Positions 40,901-53,483 are shown, counted from the stretch's first letter. The stretch is 64,000 bases of DNA from Marchantia polymorpha subsp. ruderalis (GCA_037833965.1 AP031351.1:11916501-11980500); one strand, 5' to 3'. Translations and numbers: made by a program. Notes: generated by a model not told the origin, from the letters alone.

Positions 40901-41420
40901 CCACCGCTTAAAACGCTACCTGTGATTGGGATTCCACACGCAAACGATTACATCATGCCCCCTAAAAGTGGCTGTAGCTTTTCTATGAAACAGGACAGCA
41001 GTACACTATAGCTGGCACGTAAGCTCGGTTTTGGCATGGCTTAGCAGCAGCTCAGCTCGGCTGCGCGAGCTCACAAGCTGTACTGTAAAATCTTTCGCTC
41101 ATATGAGCGTGCAATCGATGATCTTCTGGACCAACTTTTGCAGGAAATAGCAGCCGATTCAGTGAAAATAATCTCCACACGATTGACAGTGAATCTTACT
41201 CAACCGTACCTATGAACAAATCCTTGACCACGGAATTATTCGACACGCCGCGTTCGATCTGTGTCATCTGACCAACCTTTTCAGCCAATGTCATTCTCGA
41301 CAGCAAATCCTGAACTCTTGCTTCCACATCTTGGCTAGGATCCTTGTAGAGATCGTAGGAATACACGGACGAGACGAGTCCGATGAAGAGGAGCAGGGTC
41401 ACACAACTTCCCTTCCCCAT
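37942..41420 (-). CDS. GH3 beta-D-glucan exohydrolase / beta-glucosidase
   Basis: Retaining exo-hydrolase of glycoside hydrolase family 3, expected to release glucose from wall beta-glucans outside the cell. Exons on the minus strand: 41420-41210, 40919-40715, 40532-40442, 40352-40210, 39802-39559, 39367-39263, 39037-38855, 38750-38549, 38429-37942; total 1,872 nt, 623 aa, all GT-AG and in phase, the usual plant length. Residues 1-21 form a signal peptide ([13 protein letters not shown] core). Visible motifs are RDPRWGR near 172, KHFVGDGGT near 225, the nucleophile Asp in ISDWEG near 304, WTITWQG around 450 and the candidate acid/base Glu in PYAET near 509. The Asp and Glu assignments follow barley exohydrolase ExoI. 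The start is the second ATG of the first open frame, placing the signal peptide at the N-terminus. The gene looks intact. Substrate preference cannot be told from sequence. Confidence 0.93.
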
Positions 41421-41678
41421 TTCGGAAGCTCTGGTGGTTCCACAGCAGAAGACACACACACAAGCTTCTCACACAGATTTCTTGAATTCTCGGGCTCCCC
41501 CCAACTCGAACAGAGAATGCCCTGCCCTTCGAGCCGTCCCGTCCACTACACCTATACACTAAACAGACCCGAGCTGAGCTCGCTTCCTTCGGCTCAGTCC
41601 GTAAGCAGAGCTTATCTAAAGCTCGAAGATCTGCCGACGGGATCGAATGATTGATTAGCGACGGTAGGGCCTGCCGGG

Positions 41679-41685
41679 CTTTATA
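41679..41685 (-). promoter_or_regulatory. Candidate TATA box of the GH3 gene
   Basis: TATAAAG on the minus strand about 260 bp before the GH3 start codon, flanked by GC-rich sequence. A start site near 41650 would give a 5' UTR of roughly 230 nt. Position and motif only. Confidence 0.4.
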
Positions 41686-42052
41686 CTGGGCCAGCAGCAG
41701 TCGACCGATGAACTCAGATCACACTCAGACCGATGGGAAGCGGCTCGACAGGGAGCCTGACATGCGGAGGAACATGGCACAGCATATAGGACATGAGAAT
41801 CCTGTACATTCCGCTATCCACGCTTCGCTTTCTCCGACTCGACCGTTGCGTAATTAGCACATGTTTCCAAAGTCCGACTGCAAATCCCAGTCCTGTCGCG
41901 CAAACTATCCGTTCATAATCTACAGGTGTAACTGCCCGGAAGCCCCATTACCGAATAGTCAACGACAGGAGCTCGAGGAAAGCAAAAGTATTCAACAAAC
42001 GTCTTTCTTATCATCTTTAGTGGGTAGCAATGGGCGAAGGCTCGGGGTCCCA

Positions 42053-42058
42053 CACGTG
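42053..42058. promoter_or_regulatory. G-box (CACGTG)
   Basis: Perfect palindromic CACGTG about 630 bp upstream of the GH3 start. A second copy is at 42216-42221, next to a C-run. G-boxes bind bHLH and bZIP factors in plants; function here is inference. Confidence 0.35.
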
Positions 42059-42215
42059 ATGGCTCCATTTTTATTTGCTGCCCGGGGAGGGGGTACGAGT
42101 GATCGCGATCGCCAAGCTTTCCCCAAAGGGGAAAGCAAGTCAGTCAGGGAAAGGAAGCGCCCGCCTGCTAAACCTCCCTTCGGACGGAAGCGTCCTCTAA
42201 ACCCTGCGCGGGCAC

Positions 42216-42221
42216 CACGTG
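42216..42221. promoter_or_regulatory. G-box (CACGTG)
   Basis: Second CACGTG upstream of the GH3 gene, one base before the poly-C tract. Confidence 0.35.
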
Positions 42222-42222
42222 A

Positions 42223-42245
42223 CCCCCCCCCCCCCCCCCCCCCCC
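42223..42245. repeat. Poly-C tract, 23 bases
   Basis: Uninterrupted C-run in the GC-rich region upstream of the GH3 gene. Its length should be treated as uncertain in any assembly. Confidence 0.85.
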
Positions 42246-44900
42246 ACCACATCAGTTCGCCAAGCGGGTCAAGATCGACGGCCCGCCGCGCCCCGATCGA
42301 AGCGCTGGCCGACGCGCGGATGCGCAAATTCTCGCCTCCCCGTCCGTACAGTCCTTCGTCGCGCTCGGTGTTACCCCTGTCGACGTTATCCCAGGCGATG
42401 GCAGAGCTTCGCTTTGTGCATGTATCGCCACAGTGCCCCCCTCTTTGACTGGGCATCGTCATCGAAGGAGCTGTTGTGATCCTGAGGATCGCTGCAGCTC
42501 TACTCGAGCAGAATAGATCAGGGCCCCTTTTTCCATCCAATCCCGGTCCTACACATCCTTTTGGCTGTGTTACTTCTTCCCAGTTCGGAAACTTGAACAA
42601 CGAGTCCCACTCCCATGACCCTCTGTCTCTTTGTGATTTGTGTGATCCCTGTGGCCAGTGTCCTACCACCATAGTCAAGAACCGCCAGACTCGGTCGGCA
42701 GGAAGAGTCAAGCGACTTGTGTCTGCGAGATTCTTCTCCAGTAAAACCGTGATGACCACAAAGAGACCACTCTTTGGTTTCTTTGTGCTTCTAGCCGTTG
42801 ATTTTGTTTTTTATCCTTGCCTTGTGTTCCTCCTCTACGGTCTGGTCTGGGTCATCTCGCTTCTTAGGCTCTTAGCCTATGGTCCTCATTCACCTTTTCC
42901 TATACTGTGAAAAATAATTCCAGATAACGCTTTTGTATTCATGAAAGAACGTACATGCCTCAGTCACAGCTTTCTCCTCGAATAAGTGGACACAAAATGA
43001 ACATACGATGCACATTTTAGAAACGGGGAAAAAATGGAAAGAGTAGGATACAGATAGACAACCAGAGGTACGACATCTCTCTCGCATACAGTAGCGATGG
43101 AATAAATGATGGCGGGCTAAGGAGCATGATGTGCTATAATAAACTATTTTTGTTGAGAATCACACAAAAAGACCGATGCATTAAATGCTGTACTTTGAAG
43201 ATGGGTCGATCGTGAGAAGACTTTTTTGCTCCCACAAAGACCCGCCTGAATCAAGCGAACATTCTATAACCATCATCGTGTCACCATGCCAAGAAGTCTC
43301 GGGAAAACAACAACAACATGAACTCTTATTCTCTGAGCCAAAGCCGATGAAGATTGTACCATGGTGAGAGGGTGATACATCAATTTGGTTCGAGCTAAAG
43401 CTGAAGATGCTGAAGATGAGTGTGAAAAGGTGAATGACACCACGATGAGCTGTCTTTCATTAAACTTTCCAACAATCATCAGTGAAAAGGATGTAAAAAA
43501 CATTGTGACTTTTTCAATACCGAGGTGAACGCCAGTGACATGTGTGGTAATTCTCGCCACAAAAAATTCCCACACATGTCAGACATATCGAGGAAGAAGT
43601 CAAATGCCTATACTATGCGTAGTTGTTGTTGTAATGTTTAGAACCGCAACCATTTGTAAACTCGCTATGTCCTAAGATGATTTGTACGATTGTTACTGGT
43701 AAAAATTAATAACCTTTTCAGTATTGCTGCAAATAAAATGAAACGGTTTGACACTTTTTTTTAAAGGTAGGTGGCAGATGTATGATCAAATTTTGGAGCG
43801 TACGGAAGTAGTCAAATTTCTTAGAAACAATCATACACACGCTGCCATTATCTGCTTCAGCACAGTAGAAAACCTCTGCCCATAGGATTCAAACTCGATC
43901 CGACTCCACAGTCGATTTACCTACCGTCATAACGGCATATTTGGAAGTTCTGCAGCGCCGGTAGGAGAGAGACAACAAATAGCAAATGTCCTCAACACTT
44001 ACATCCTAATATGATTGAAGGCAGGCAGAGAAACTTCTTTTCGCCTGTTATTGCATGAGTCGTCTCAAACCTCGTTTCAGGCTTCCTGCTAAACCGAATT
44101 CCTCCTCGCCAGTGCTCTTTCGATATTGCGAATACCAGTAGAGAGTGTACATGGTACAGAGTTGTGCAATCTACTACTTGAGACGTTCGTGACTCATGCA
44201 TAGCCTCGACAACCCATGCACGATAACGTGTGGGCTCACCGACCCTCCTCACGGAGCTCCTCGGCTCCATCAATCTCCAGCCTCTCGCCGGCTGCTACCC
44301 TTGCTGCAATATAGGTACCTCATGAAGAAGACTCAAAGTCGGACGTCGGGAGTAACATAAGTTTAATCAGGCCCGGACACAGTAAAAGAAGAAAGTTGAT
44401 CGGAAGACCCATCAATCAACTCAAGGCCTTATTCACCTGATTTTGGAAGAGGAAGAGTAGTAGAGGGCAGCAAAGCAGAGGGAAATGGGTGCAGGTTGAT
44501 TGCAGTTGATGATAGTCGAGGAAGAATATTTCGTGAGGGAGGAACAAGTATAAATTACTGAACTGGCTAATTTGTCGATCGAAGGTAATGCTTAGTATCT
44601 TCACGTCACGTCACATCACCGCTGGATTCTAGAGCTAACCGCTAGCATGAGAATGTCACCTGAGAGTACGCATGCACCTCAAAATCCGGACTCTGGTAGA
44701 TGTGCGGAATGATAAGTAGTGATGTCACGAACTACACTTGCCGTATGGATTTGTTCGGTATTGTTTCTATTTTTCCGCTAATTTCAATAAAATATTTGGG
44801 AGGGTTTTCCAACTGATATAGCTGAACCGCATTGATGTTGATCATCTCATGAACCAGGTAGGCTTGATAAGGTCTGCGGCCAACCTGTCTACGTCCAACC
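42246..44900. other. Intergenic region with unrecognised open frames
   Basis: A 144-codon frame at 42476-42910 (plus) ends in a hydrophobic stretch that could span a membrane twice but resembles nothing I know. A 93-codon frame at 43992-44273 (minus) is also unrecognised. Neither has clear splice or family support. Confidence 0.35.
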
Positions 44901-44919
44901 TCTAGAATGCATCATACAT

Positions 44920-45215
44920 TATTCCAAAGTCACATATTCCACTCGTTACTTAATTGCTCTAGACGATCTACTTGGCGGCTTCAGAAGTGCCTTTGTGCTC
45001 TCACGAAGTTGTTACACACCACTAGGATGAGTATACTGGATCATGCATGCAATCTATCACACTTAGGGGAATGCCTAAGTGTCGTGGTGCATCTCATTCA
45101 TATGCTTGTAATTCTTCAGATCATTGGTCTGGTAGACAAGACAAACGAAATGGTGAGAGCGTCATCTTTCTTGAATGGACTGAAAAGTGAAACGATGACA
45201 ACTCATCGTAGGCGA
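44920..45215 (+). pseudogene. Possible copia gag fragment
   Basis: Reading across phases, the end of this stretch resembles a Ty1/copia Gag segment, for example QIIGLVDKTNEMVRASSFLNGL, the kind of passage that precedes the 'LxxLPxSY' part of Gag. Stops and shifts interrupt it, and no LTR, protease or polymerase part is attached. It could equally be chance similarity. Confidence 0.3.
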
Positions 45216-45279
45216 CAGGAATGGAACTGTTGGTTTACATGTGGTGAGATGGAACTAGATGTAGCTTAGAAAGAGGGAA

Positions 45280-47120
45280 ATGCGGTGCTTACCTTACTAA
45301 GAGCTGAGTTATTTTTCAGCCAGTGTGAGTCTGCCATTTAGCTGTAGAGGATAAAAACCATAATATAATTCATTCTGGTTACTTTGATAACTCTTAGAGT
45401 TATGAAAATTTAATAAGCAACTCATTTTTTACGTTAGCTCTATTGAAACATCATACAAAATGATAGAATATGAACAAAACATTCTAAAAGTTGTATGATA
45501 ATAGAGTTGTCAGAGGTAACATATTTCTTGTGATTTATATGTTAGGGGGTTTTTTATACATGTGGAAGTAAATACATGATGTAATATCTCTTTTGTGTGC
45601 TAGTTATGACTTTAGTTATCCTTACAACGCTAGATAAATTGACATGTCATAATTGTGTTATCAAATGTTATCTTCGTAAGAGAAAAAAATTCCAGAAGAA
45701 GAAGATGCACTAAATATATGATAGACTCATTTGAGATGAGATCACATGAAATTTGTAATTGAAAAGATCACACGATATATGTTGAATATTTTGTTTATAT
45801 CTTTGATTAGATTAATAGCATCATTTGACTTTCAGATAAATTTAAATCTAAAATCTGTAAATTTGATAATCCATAATTTTTTTATGGGATATACTGTATT
45901 TCAGAATATCTATTGCTATACCACTCATTTAATAAACGCATAAATTCTATAATGAAAGGATAGAATTTTTTTTTCTCTCAGAATTGAAAACCATTAATTT
46001 AATGATGTTAAAAAAATTATTATGGATATTTTTTCAAAAATAATTGCTGAAATGTGAAAACTTCATTTCATAGAGAATATATATTGATTTTAATAGATCA
46101 AATCCTTAACCCAAATTAATAGTTTTGATATTTTGGATTTGATGGTTTTCTAATAATATTTTAAAGTTTAAAATAACCTCAATAACATTCATAAGTTTTT
46201 TCTTTGACATTCAAAAACCATCCAGATATAATTGACACAACTAGTTTGTTGTTCACCTCAAAGAGACGAAGTCCACAGAATTGCAAAATTTTCTTTATTG
46301 AAACTCTAATTTAAGTAATTAAAAGCCCCTATAAATCTTGTTTGCATTAATGGTTTAACTAGTCTAGCTAATTTAAGTTGTACTAAATGATATCAACCAT
46401 ATTTAAGTTAAATTCTAACATTATAAAATGATCTTCTCATGCATTTTACATATATCATGAATTATGATACGTTAGATTTCTTGACAACAATAGTATGAAA
46501 AATTGAAGATTAATTTTTATCATGTTTTTATTTTAATACAATTTTAGTGATTATAAAATAGAATAAATTCATGAATATGATATGTAAATATATGAGTAAA
46601 ATCTTATCTAATAAATTCAAAATCATCTATTATTTATTATTTGTCATTGATAGAAAATAAAATTCATTTTCAAATCAAATAAAATTCTAAAAAATTTCAT
46701 TTTATAATCAAATATTTTTAATCTATATTATATTTTGCTACATATAAGAAATAATTACTTATGCTAATTTTGTTGGGCAATTTATAATGAATTTTTTTTG
46801 TAATTCATTATGTTATACAAATTTTTTTAATATAGCATAAAGTTGCAATTTTATGAAAAAATATGGGTTATATTATTGATGTTATTTCAATTTATAAGTT
46901 ACTTTAATTTCCATGAATTTTGAATTTCAAATTTTTTTCATAAAATTATACAATAAAAATAAAAAGATTGACGATTTTTTTGATAATATCTTGTTCATAT
47001 GTTAATTTATAAATCTGTTTTTCTATCAATCTAGTTTTAAAATTTTGAATAGATTAAACCTTTTTAGGAAAAAAAATTCAAAAAATATATGTTTTTATCA
47101 ATGTTCAAAAAAATTAATTG
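45280..47120. other. AT-rich region left of the copia element
   Basis: Very AT-rich, with no exon, RNA gene or clear repeat seen. It forms the left flank of the copia insertion. Confidence 0.55.
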
Positions 47121-47128
47121 TTTTTTTA

Positions 47129-47366
47129 TGTTGTGGTTAACACCGGTTAAGGACTAACGTCAGGTTATATCTATTTATAGCTATGTGTGTCGCTCGCTAT
47201 GGGTGTAAATATACCCCCAAGGTCAAGGCTTCTTTGAAGCAATATTGTGTATTCAGTTTAAGTAAAGCTTTTCGTGCACTTCAGCCGTGGACGTAGCCCC
47301 TGAGGGTGAACACATTATATGATTGTGTCCTGTGTTTCTTGAATGATTCCTCGTTTTTTATTAAGA
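47129..47366 (+). repeat. 5' LTR of the copia element
   Basis: 238 bp starting TGTTG. It contains a TATA-like TAAATATA near 47206. The shared sequence with the 3' LTR ends at TTAAGA, so the termini read TG...GA, not the usual TG...CA. Confidence 0.9.
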
Positions 47367-47368
47367 AG

Positions 47369-47380
47369 TGATATCAGAGC
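47369..47380 (+). other. Primer binding site
   Basis: TGATATCAGAGC, two bases after the LTR, matches the common copia site TGGTATCAGAGC (complementary to initiator Met-tRNA) with one change. Confidence 0.85.
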
Positions 47381-47408
47381 TAGGTTACGATTCGGAGTTG
47401 GATCGACC

Positions 47409-47780
47409 GTTTGTAAGTGTTCAGTTTTCTGCATCGATAGTTTGTAAGTGTTCAGTTTTCTGTATCGACAGTTTGTAAGTGTTCAATTTTCTGCATCGAC
47501 AGTTTGTAAGTGTTCAGTTTTCTGCATCGACAGTTTGTAAGTGTTCAATTTTCTGCATCGACAGTTTGTAAGTGTTCAATTTTTTGTATCGACAGTTTGT
47601 AAGTGTTCAGTTTTCTGTATGGACAGTTTGTAAGTGTTCAGTTTTCTGTATGGACAGTTTGTAAGTGTTCAGTTTTCTGTATGGACAGTTTGTAAGTGTT
47701 CAATTTTTTGTATCGACAGTTTGTAAGTGTTCAGTTTTCTGCATCGACAGTTTGTAAGTGTTCAGCTTTCTCTATCGGCA
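47409..47780 (+). repeat. 31-bp minisatellite, 12 copies, in the copia leader
   Basis: The GTTTGTAAGTG start of each unit recurs at 47409, 47440, 47471 and every 31 bases to 47750, giving 12 copies followed by a partial unit at 47781. Units differ only at a few positions (CAG/CAA, CAT/TAT, CGA/GGA). It sits in the untranslated leader between PBS and gag. Confidence 0.95.
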
Positions 47781-47888
47781 GTTTTAGTAGGAGCAGAGGA
47801 GAAATTTCTCGGGTCGTGAAAAAACTTGAGAAGAATTGATCTGCAGTCCAGGTCTTGAGAGTAGAAGTCAAGGTGTTTTGGTTCTCAA

Positions 47889-48880
47889 GCGAAGAGTGGC
47901 GGGCTCTAGGAGCGGCAAAGGCGTGTCATTTTTCTTCCCCTCCTGTGCAGTCCGGTCACTTCCCCCCCTCCTCCCAAGCGGCGGGTTCCCGGAGCGGCAA
48001 AGGCGTGTTGTGCGATTCTATCACCTCCCTCCTCCCGAGCGGTGGGCTCCCGAAGCGGCGAAGCCATTTTCCCTTCCTTAATTACAAACTAGGTGCGTTC
48101 CCATCCGAGCGGACATCTCCAAATCGGCGGCGGGCGATGGGCTCCAAATCAGCGAAGCACCGAAGCGGCGAACATCTCCCTCGAAGAAGGGAATCCCACC
48201 CCCAAGTCAGGAGGGTCCAACCCCCCTATGCGGTACTGACTCGATCCTGACGGTCGTATCAACTTCAAGTCGGACTTCGAGGGATTCAAAAATTCAAAAA
48301 TGTTCTTTTTTACCCCCTAGCGAGCGGCAAAAATTTTACGAAGTTTAGGGTTTTTTCGGTGCCCCCGCGGAAGGGACAAATTTTTTTTTCCCGGCAAAGT
48401 TATCGTTTTCCGCCTACAAACGACGTGATTGTGGCGGACTTTGTTGCAAGTCACGTGGTAGCAGTCCACGTGGTTCTAGTCACGTGGTTGCACTCGGACG
48501 TGGTGATCTCAGGAAAAACGTGGTCAGTAACAAACGTGGTCACCGGTGACAGCTTTGACGGTAAAGGTGCTGACGGTCACGGGCGACTATAGTCGCAAGT
48601 TACCGTCATTGCAGTCGCAGGCAACGGGAGTCACGGGCGACGACAGTCGCGGGTGACGGATATTTACGTTGTGGGCGACGATAGTCACGGGCGACAGTGG
48701 TCACCGGCGACGAGACTCGCGGGTGACGGATATAGTTACGGACGACGGTGGTCGCGGGTGATAGTGGTCGCGAGTGACAGAAGGTATAAGTTGAGGGTGA
48801 CGGCTGTCACGGGCAACGTTAATCACGGGTGCTCACACTATATCGCGGGCAACAGTGTGCGCAGAAGAAATTCACGCAAA
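47889..48880 (+). repeat. GC-rich degenerate repeats in the copia leader
   Basis: First come about three copies of a 60-85-bp unit containing AGCGG(C/T)GGG(T/C)TCCC and GGCAAAGGCGTGT (47889-48080). Then come many short degenerate units based on GTCACGGGCGACG (about 48590-48860). Three perfect CACGTG G-boxes lie between them at 48452, 48467 and 48481. Composition contrasts sharply with the AT-rich flanks. Confidence 0.7.
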
Positions 48881-48953
48881 ACAACTGGCAATGCACCCGA
48901 AGGACGAAATTGACGTAGTAGCAGAAAGTGTCTCTATTTTTCGTCGAACTGAG

Positions 48954-51900
48954 ATGGCATCGAAACAACTTGGAGGAACAGGGTACAACATTCTTCCTCT
49001 TGATGGCCGAGGTGATTACCTGCTTTGAGAAAAGCAGGTGAAAGGCAAGCTGAGATCTATGGGTCTCGCTAATGTGCTTCGAGACAAACCATTGCACATT
49101 ACCGACATTGATTGGAGGGATTCACAAGAGCAAGCAGTCTACATTGTGATGCATTATCTAGATCATTTAGTTATGAAGCAAGTTGAGTAGTATCTTGAGG
49201 TTACACAGCTTTTTGATGCCCTACAGAGACGGTTTCATCAAAAAGAAATCTCACATGTGATGAACACCCACATGAGGCTCTTAAACTTCAGGATGAGGCC
49301 GAGATCAAGAATTCAAGATCACATTCACGCCTACGGAGATTTGTTGGTAGATCTTCAAAGTATGGAAGAGGAGCTTTCTGACATTAAGAAAGCTATGCAT
49401 CTACTCCACTCATTGCCTTCCTCTTACCAGACAATATCAAAGATTCTCCTTCATCGTGATAACAAGGCTGTAACTTACAACGAGGCTGTAAGTGCTCTCC
49501 TGGCGGACGAGGTGAAACAAGAGATGTTGTCATTCTCTCGCCCACTCCCGTCAAGTACTGCAATTACTTTGATCCGGGATCAGTCGCAACCATCGGGTCA
49601 TGACAATTTGCAGCGTACAGGCTTCAAGCGGCAGAGATCCAGATCCCCTTAACGCAGGAAAGTTCAATTTCGAGTTCCATCCCCAAACAAGAGGAACTTG
49701 AAGAACTTGGTGTGTTGGAGATGTGGCAAGCATGGCCACATCAAGAAGTACTGTCGGATGATAGTCAGAGATGCGAATCTCCATCAAGTGGCGAATGTTG
49801 CGGAACATCTTCACTCCGAAGAGGACGACGTCTTTGCCGACGGTCTATGATGCCAGAGGTATGCCCTTTGTAGTTCACCATCACTTGTTGGTGATGTATG
49901 GATTTTGGATAGTGCTTGTTCTTATCACATTTGTTACATTAGGGAGTTCCTCTGTACTTTCTCAGGATCAAACGGTTTCGTTCTTATTGGGAATGACCAA
50001 CCTTGTAAGATTGAGGGTGTGAAATTTGTAAAAATCCGCATGTTTGATAATGTCAACTGAACACTGACACACGTTAGGTTTATACCTAATATGAGAAAGA
50101 ACTTGATCTCTCTTGGAGTGTTAGACTCACACGGCTTGGAGTGAAGCTCTAGGCAAGGCGTGTTAGATGTCAAATCCAGTGATAAGAAGGTTATACTTAG
50201 AGGATACAAGCACAATAATCTGTACTTACTAGAGGACACCACAATTTGTGGAGAAGTTAACTTCACCAGATCTCGCGTAGAGATGTCTCATTTATGGCAC
50301 TCTCGATTATGCCATATGAGTGATAGATACTTGTTTCTTCTTGACGAGAGAAAAGTGTTATCGGGTTTGGGTTAAGTTGACTTCGCCTTTTGTGAACATT
50401 GCATCATGGGAAAACACCATAGGCGAGCTTTTACGGTTGGAATTCATAATTCCACGGAGATACTGGAGTATGTACATAGTGACGTGTGGGGCCCATCTCC
50501 TACTACCTTACTCTAAGGAAAGCTCTACTATGTATCTTTTATACATGATTACTCCAGATATGTGTGGGTATATTTTCTTACACACAAGTCTGAGGTGTTT
50601 TCCACCTTCAAAACTTGGCGCGTACAAGTTGAAACTCAGATTGGCAGGAGGATAAAATATTTACTATCGGATAATGACGGCAAATATACTTTTGAGGAGT
50701 TTGAAAGGTATTGTATAGAGGAGGGTATTACTCGTCACTTCACAACAGTTTACACTCTCCAACAAAATGCTGTTTCTGAAAGATTCAACCGAACAGTGTA
50801 GGAGAAGATGCGGAGTATGCTAAGCAAATTTGGTTTACCAGGAGAATTCTGGGCCGAAGCCGTCAACACCGCAGTTTATTTGGTAAACCTCTCTCCTTTT
50901 AGTGTAATCAATTTCTCCACACCGTTGAAACTCAGGCATAAACGGATGGCGAATTACAATCGCTTGATGGTTTTTGTTTGTACTGCTTATCCTCTTACAC
51001 CAAAGGAGCACATGAGTAAGTTAGATCCTGCATCCAAGAAATGTCGTTTTCTTGGATATGCTAGTGGAGTGAAAGGTTACAGGCTATGGGATCCATTAGC
51101 TCGTAAGGTGATTGTCAGTAGAGATGTTTCTTTCAATGAGCTTGGCTTATTGAAAGAGGAGGAGAATTTTAAGACTCCTCGTACTTACAAGAGGAAATCT
51201 ATTGTGGGGTAGTTTGATCATTGTATCACTAATGATCTGTCACAAGAAGGAGCACCGGTGCATCAAGAACTGGAGAAACATGAGCGAGTTAGCATTGATG
51301 AGCCTATTGCAATAGTTTCAGACGATAGAGATCACATCTACTAGGAGATCGCATCGTGCTAGTAGGGCTCCTGCAAGGTTTGGCGTATGGGCAAATTCTT
51401 CCATTCTTGAAGATAATGACTTTGATGTTGAAGATGAGGATGGTATGGCGTTATTTTTGGAAGAAGTTGAACCTTCTTCATACAAGAAAGCTCAAGCTTT
51501 GGTCAACAAGCTTGAGTGGAATGCTGCTATGGAGCGGGAGATGAAATCCTTGATTGACAATAAGACTTGGGAGCTGGTTGAACCTCCTTCGGATAAAGCG
51601 CTGATTGATTCTAAGTGGGTGTACAAGCTGAAGGACAATCCATCAAGAAACGAGGCAAGAATCATCAAAGCTAGGTTGGTGGCTAGAGGTTTCACACAAG
51701 AGAAGGGCGTGGACTACAACGAAGTTTTTTCACCTGTAGCTAAGTATGCTACAATTCGTCTGGTATGTGCACTAGTTGCGATATTTGATCTTGTTATGGA
51801 TCAGATGGATGTGGTTACAGCCTTTCTTTATGGAAATTTAGAGGAGGAGATATACATGAAACAAACTGTTGGTTTTGAGGTAAAAGTCAAAGAGAGTTTG

Positions 51901-53054
51901 GTTTGTAGATTGCTGAAATCATTGTATGGACTGAAGCAAGCTCCTAGGCAATGGAACATGCGTTTTGATGAGTTCATGAAGGCACAAGGTTTTTTACGGA
52001 GCGTGTATGATCCTTGTGTCTACATGAAGAAGGTAAATGATGAGACGTTCAATCTCATTATTTTAGTGCTTTACGTTGACGACATGCTCATACTGGCGAA
52101 AAATCAATCCGATGTTGATGAATGCAAGAGTAAGTTGAAGTCTGCATTTAAGATGAAGTATATGGGAGAATCGAAGAAAATATTAGGCATGGAGATCCAT
52201 AGAGATCATGAACAGAAGAGATTATGGTTGAGGCAAGGCAAGTATGTCCGTTGTATACTTGACAGGTTCAACATGATTGATTCCAAAGGAGTTTGGACTC
52301 CTTTGGCACCACATTTCAAACTCTCTGCAGCTCAATGTCCTACCGATGCTGTGGAAAAATGAAAAATGTCATGTGTTCCCTATGAACAAGCCGTAGGCAG
52401 CCTCATGTACTTGATGGTGTGCACTAGGCCGGACATTGCTTTTGCAATGGGTAAGGTAAGCAGATATATGTCAAATCAACGGAAAGTTCACTCGGAAGCA
52501 GTGAAATGGATTATGAGATATTTGAAAAGTACCTTGGATTATGATTCATTGTTTGATGGTATATTGTACAATGCCAAATCCTTGTTTGATTACGTTGATG
52601 GTGACTACGGACAGGATCTCGATAAAAGGAGATCTACAACTAGGTACTTGCTTACACTTGGCGGTGGAAGCATTAGTTGGAGATCTACCTTGCAGAAATG
52701 TGTAGCTCAATCAACAACGGAAGCTGAATATGTAGCAGCAGCAGAAGCAGCAAAGGAAGTTATTTGGTTAGATAGGCTTATCATGGAAATGGGATTGAAG
52801 CAGGGCGTTGTTATCTTCATTGTGATAGCCAGAGCGCTTTACATTTGGCTGCAAACCAGATCATGGATAGCAGAGTGAAGCAAATCGACATCAGGTATCA
52901 TTTTATCAGACAAGCAGTGTCTGATAAAACTATTGAGCTAGTCAAGATTGACGGTAAACTCAGTCCAGCTGATGCTTTGACCAGAGTTATTCCATTGGAG
53001 AGTTTCAGACGACACTGTGCTACCATGCAAGTTGTGCATGGGGAGCACATGTAG
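48954..53054 (+). pseudogene. copia gag-pol polyprotein, disrupted
   Basis: Starts at ATG 48954. Domains in order: Gag with an IQDHIHAYGDLLVDLQ segment (about 49317); zinc knuckle CWRCGKHGHIKKYC (49713-49754); protease with DSA (near 49908); GAG-pre-integrase ending CEHCIMGKH (about 50391); integrase with SDVWGP, SDNDGKY and QQNAVSERFN as its D, D and E regions (50480-50785); reverse transcriptase with YGLKQAPRQW and YVDDM (51445-52362); RNase H with STTEAEY (near 52710). All parts up to about 51212 share one phase but are cut by several stops. The RT lies one phase over, and the RNase H tail (52845-53054) shifts again. The longest intact piece is the 305-codon RT frame. No working polyprotein is possible. 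Confidence 0.95.
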
Positions 53055-53233
53055 AATTTGCTAGCATAGTAGCTTGAGTTACCTCTTTATGTTATCACTC
53101 TATCATGTTATGGCTACCGTCTAGTTCTAGTTAACTCTCGTGTAAAGAGGGGCATTGTGTTAGGTTTCTGTCTAGAACTTACCGCTGAGTAATAATATAG
53201 GTTACAGAGGTTAGTGTTTCCTTAACACGAGTT

Positions 53234-53243
53234 AAGGGGAAGA
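53234..53243 (+). other. Polypurine tract of the copia element
   Basis: AAGGGGAAGA immediately before the 3' LTR, the plus-strand primer for reverse transcription. Confidence 0.8.
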
Positions 53244-53244
53244 T

Positions 53245-53483
53245 TGTTGATGTTAACTACGGTTAAGGAGTAATCTCAGGTTATAGCTATTTATAGCTAT
53301 GTGTGTCGCTCGCTTTGGGTATAAATATACCCCCAAGGCCAAGGCTTCTTTGAAGCAGTATTGTGAATTTAGTTTAAGTAAAGCTTCTCGTGCATTTCAA
53401 CCATGTACGTAGCACCTTAGGGTGAACCACGTTATATGATTGTGTCTCGTGTTTCTTGAATGATTGCTTGTTTTTCGTTAAGA
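53245..53483 (+). repeat. 3' LTR of the copia element
   Basis: 239 bp, about 88 percent identical to the 5' LTR by eye with one single-base indel. It is followed by the target duplication TTTTA. Confidence 0.92.

Noticed and set aside
41992-42759. 255-codon open frame on the minus strand upstream of the GH3 gene
   Set aside because: It translates GC-rich DNA including the poly-C tract (as a Gly run), matches no family and overlaps the likely promoter region of the GH3 gene.
42476-42910. 144-codon plus-strand frame with a hydrophobic end
   Set aside because: No recognisable family, overlapping the minus-strand frame above; hydrophobic tails are common in T-rich frames. Kept only as a remark in the region entry.
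47409-47780. Regular 31-bp repeats resembling a CRISPR array
   Set aside because: There are no variable spacers; units abut directly and sit inside a plant retrotransposon leader.
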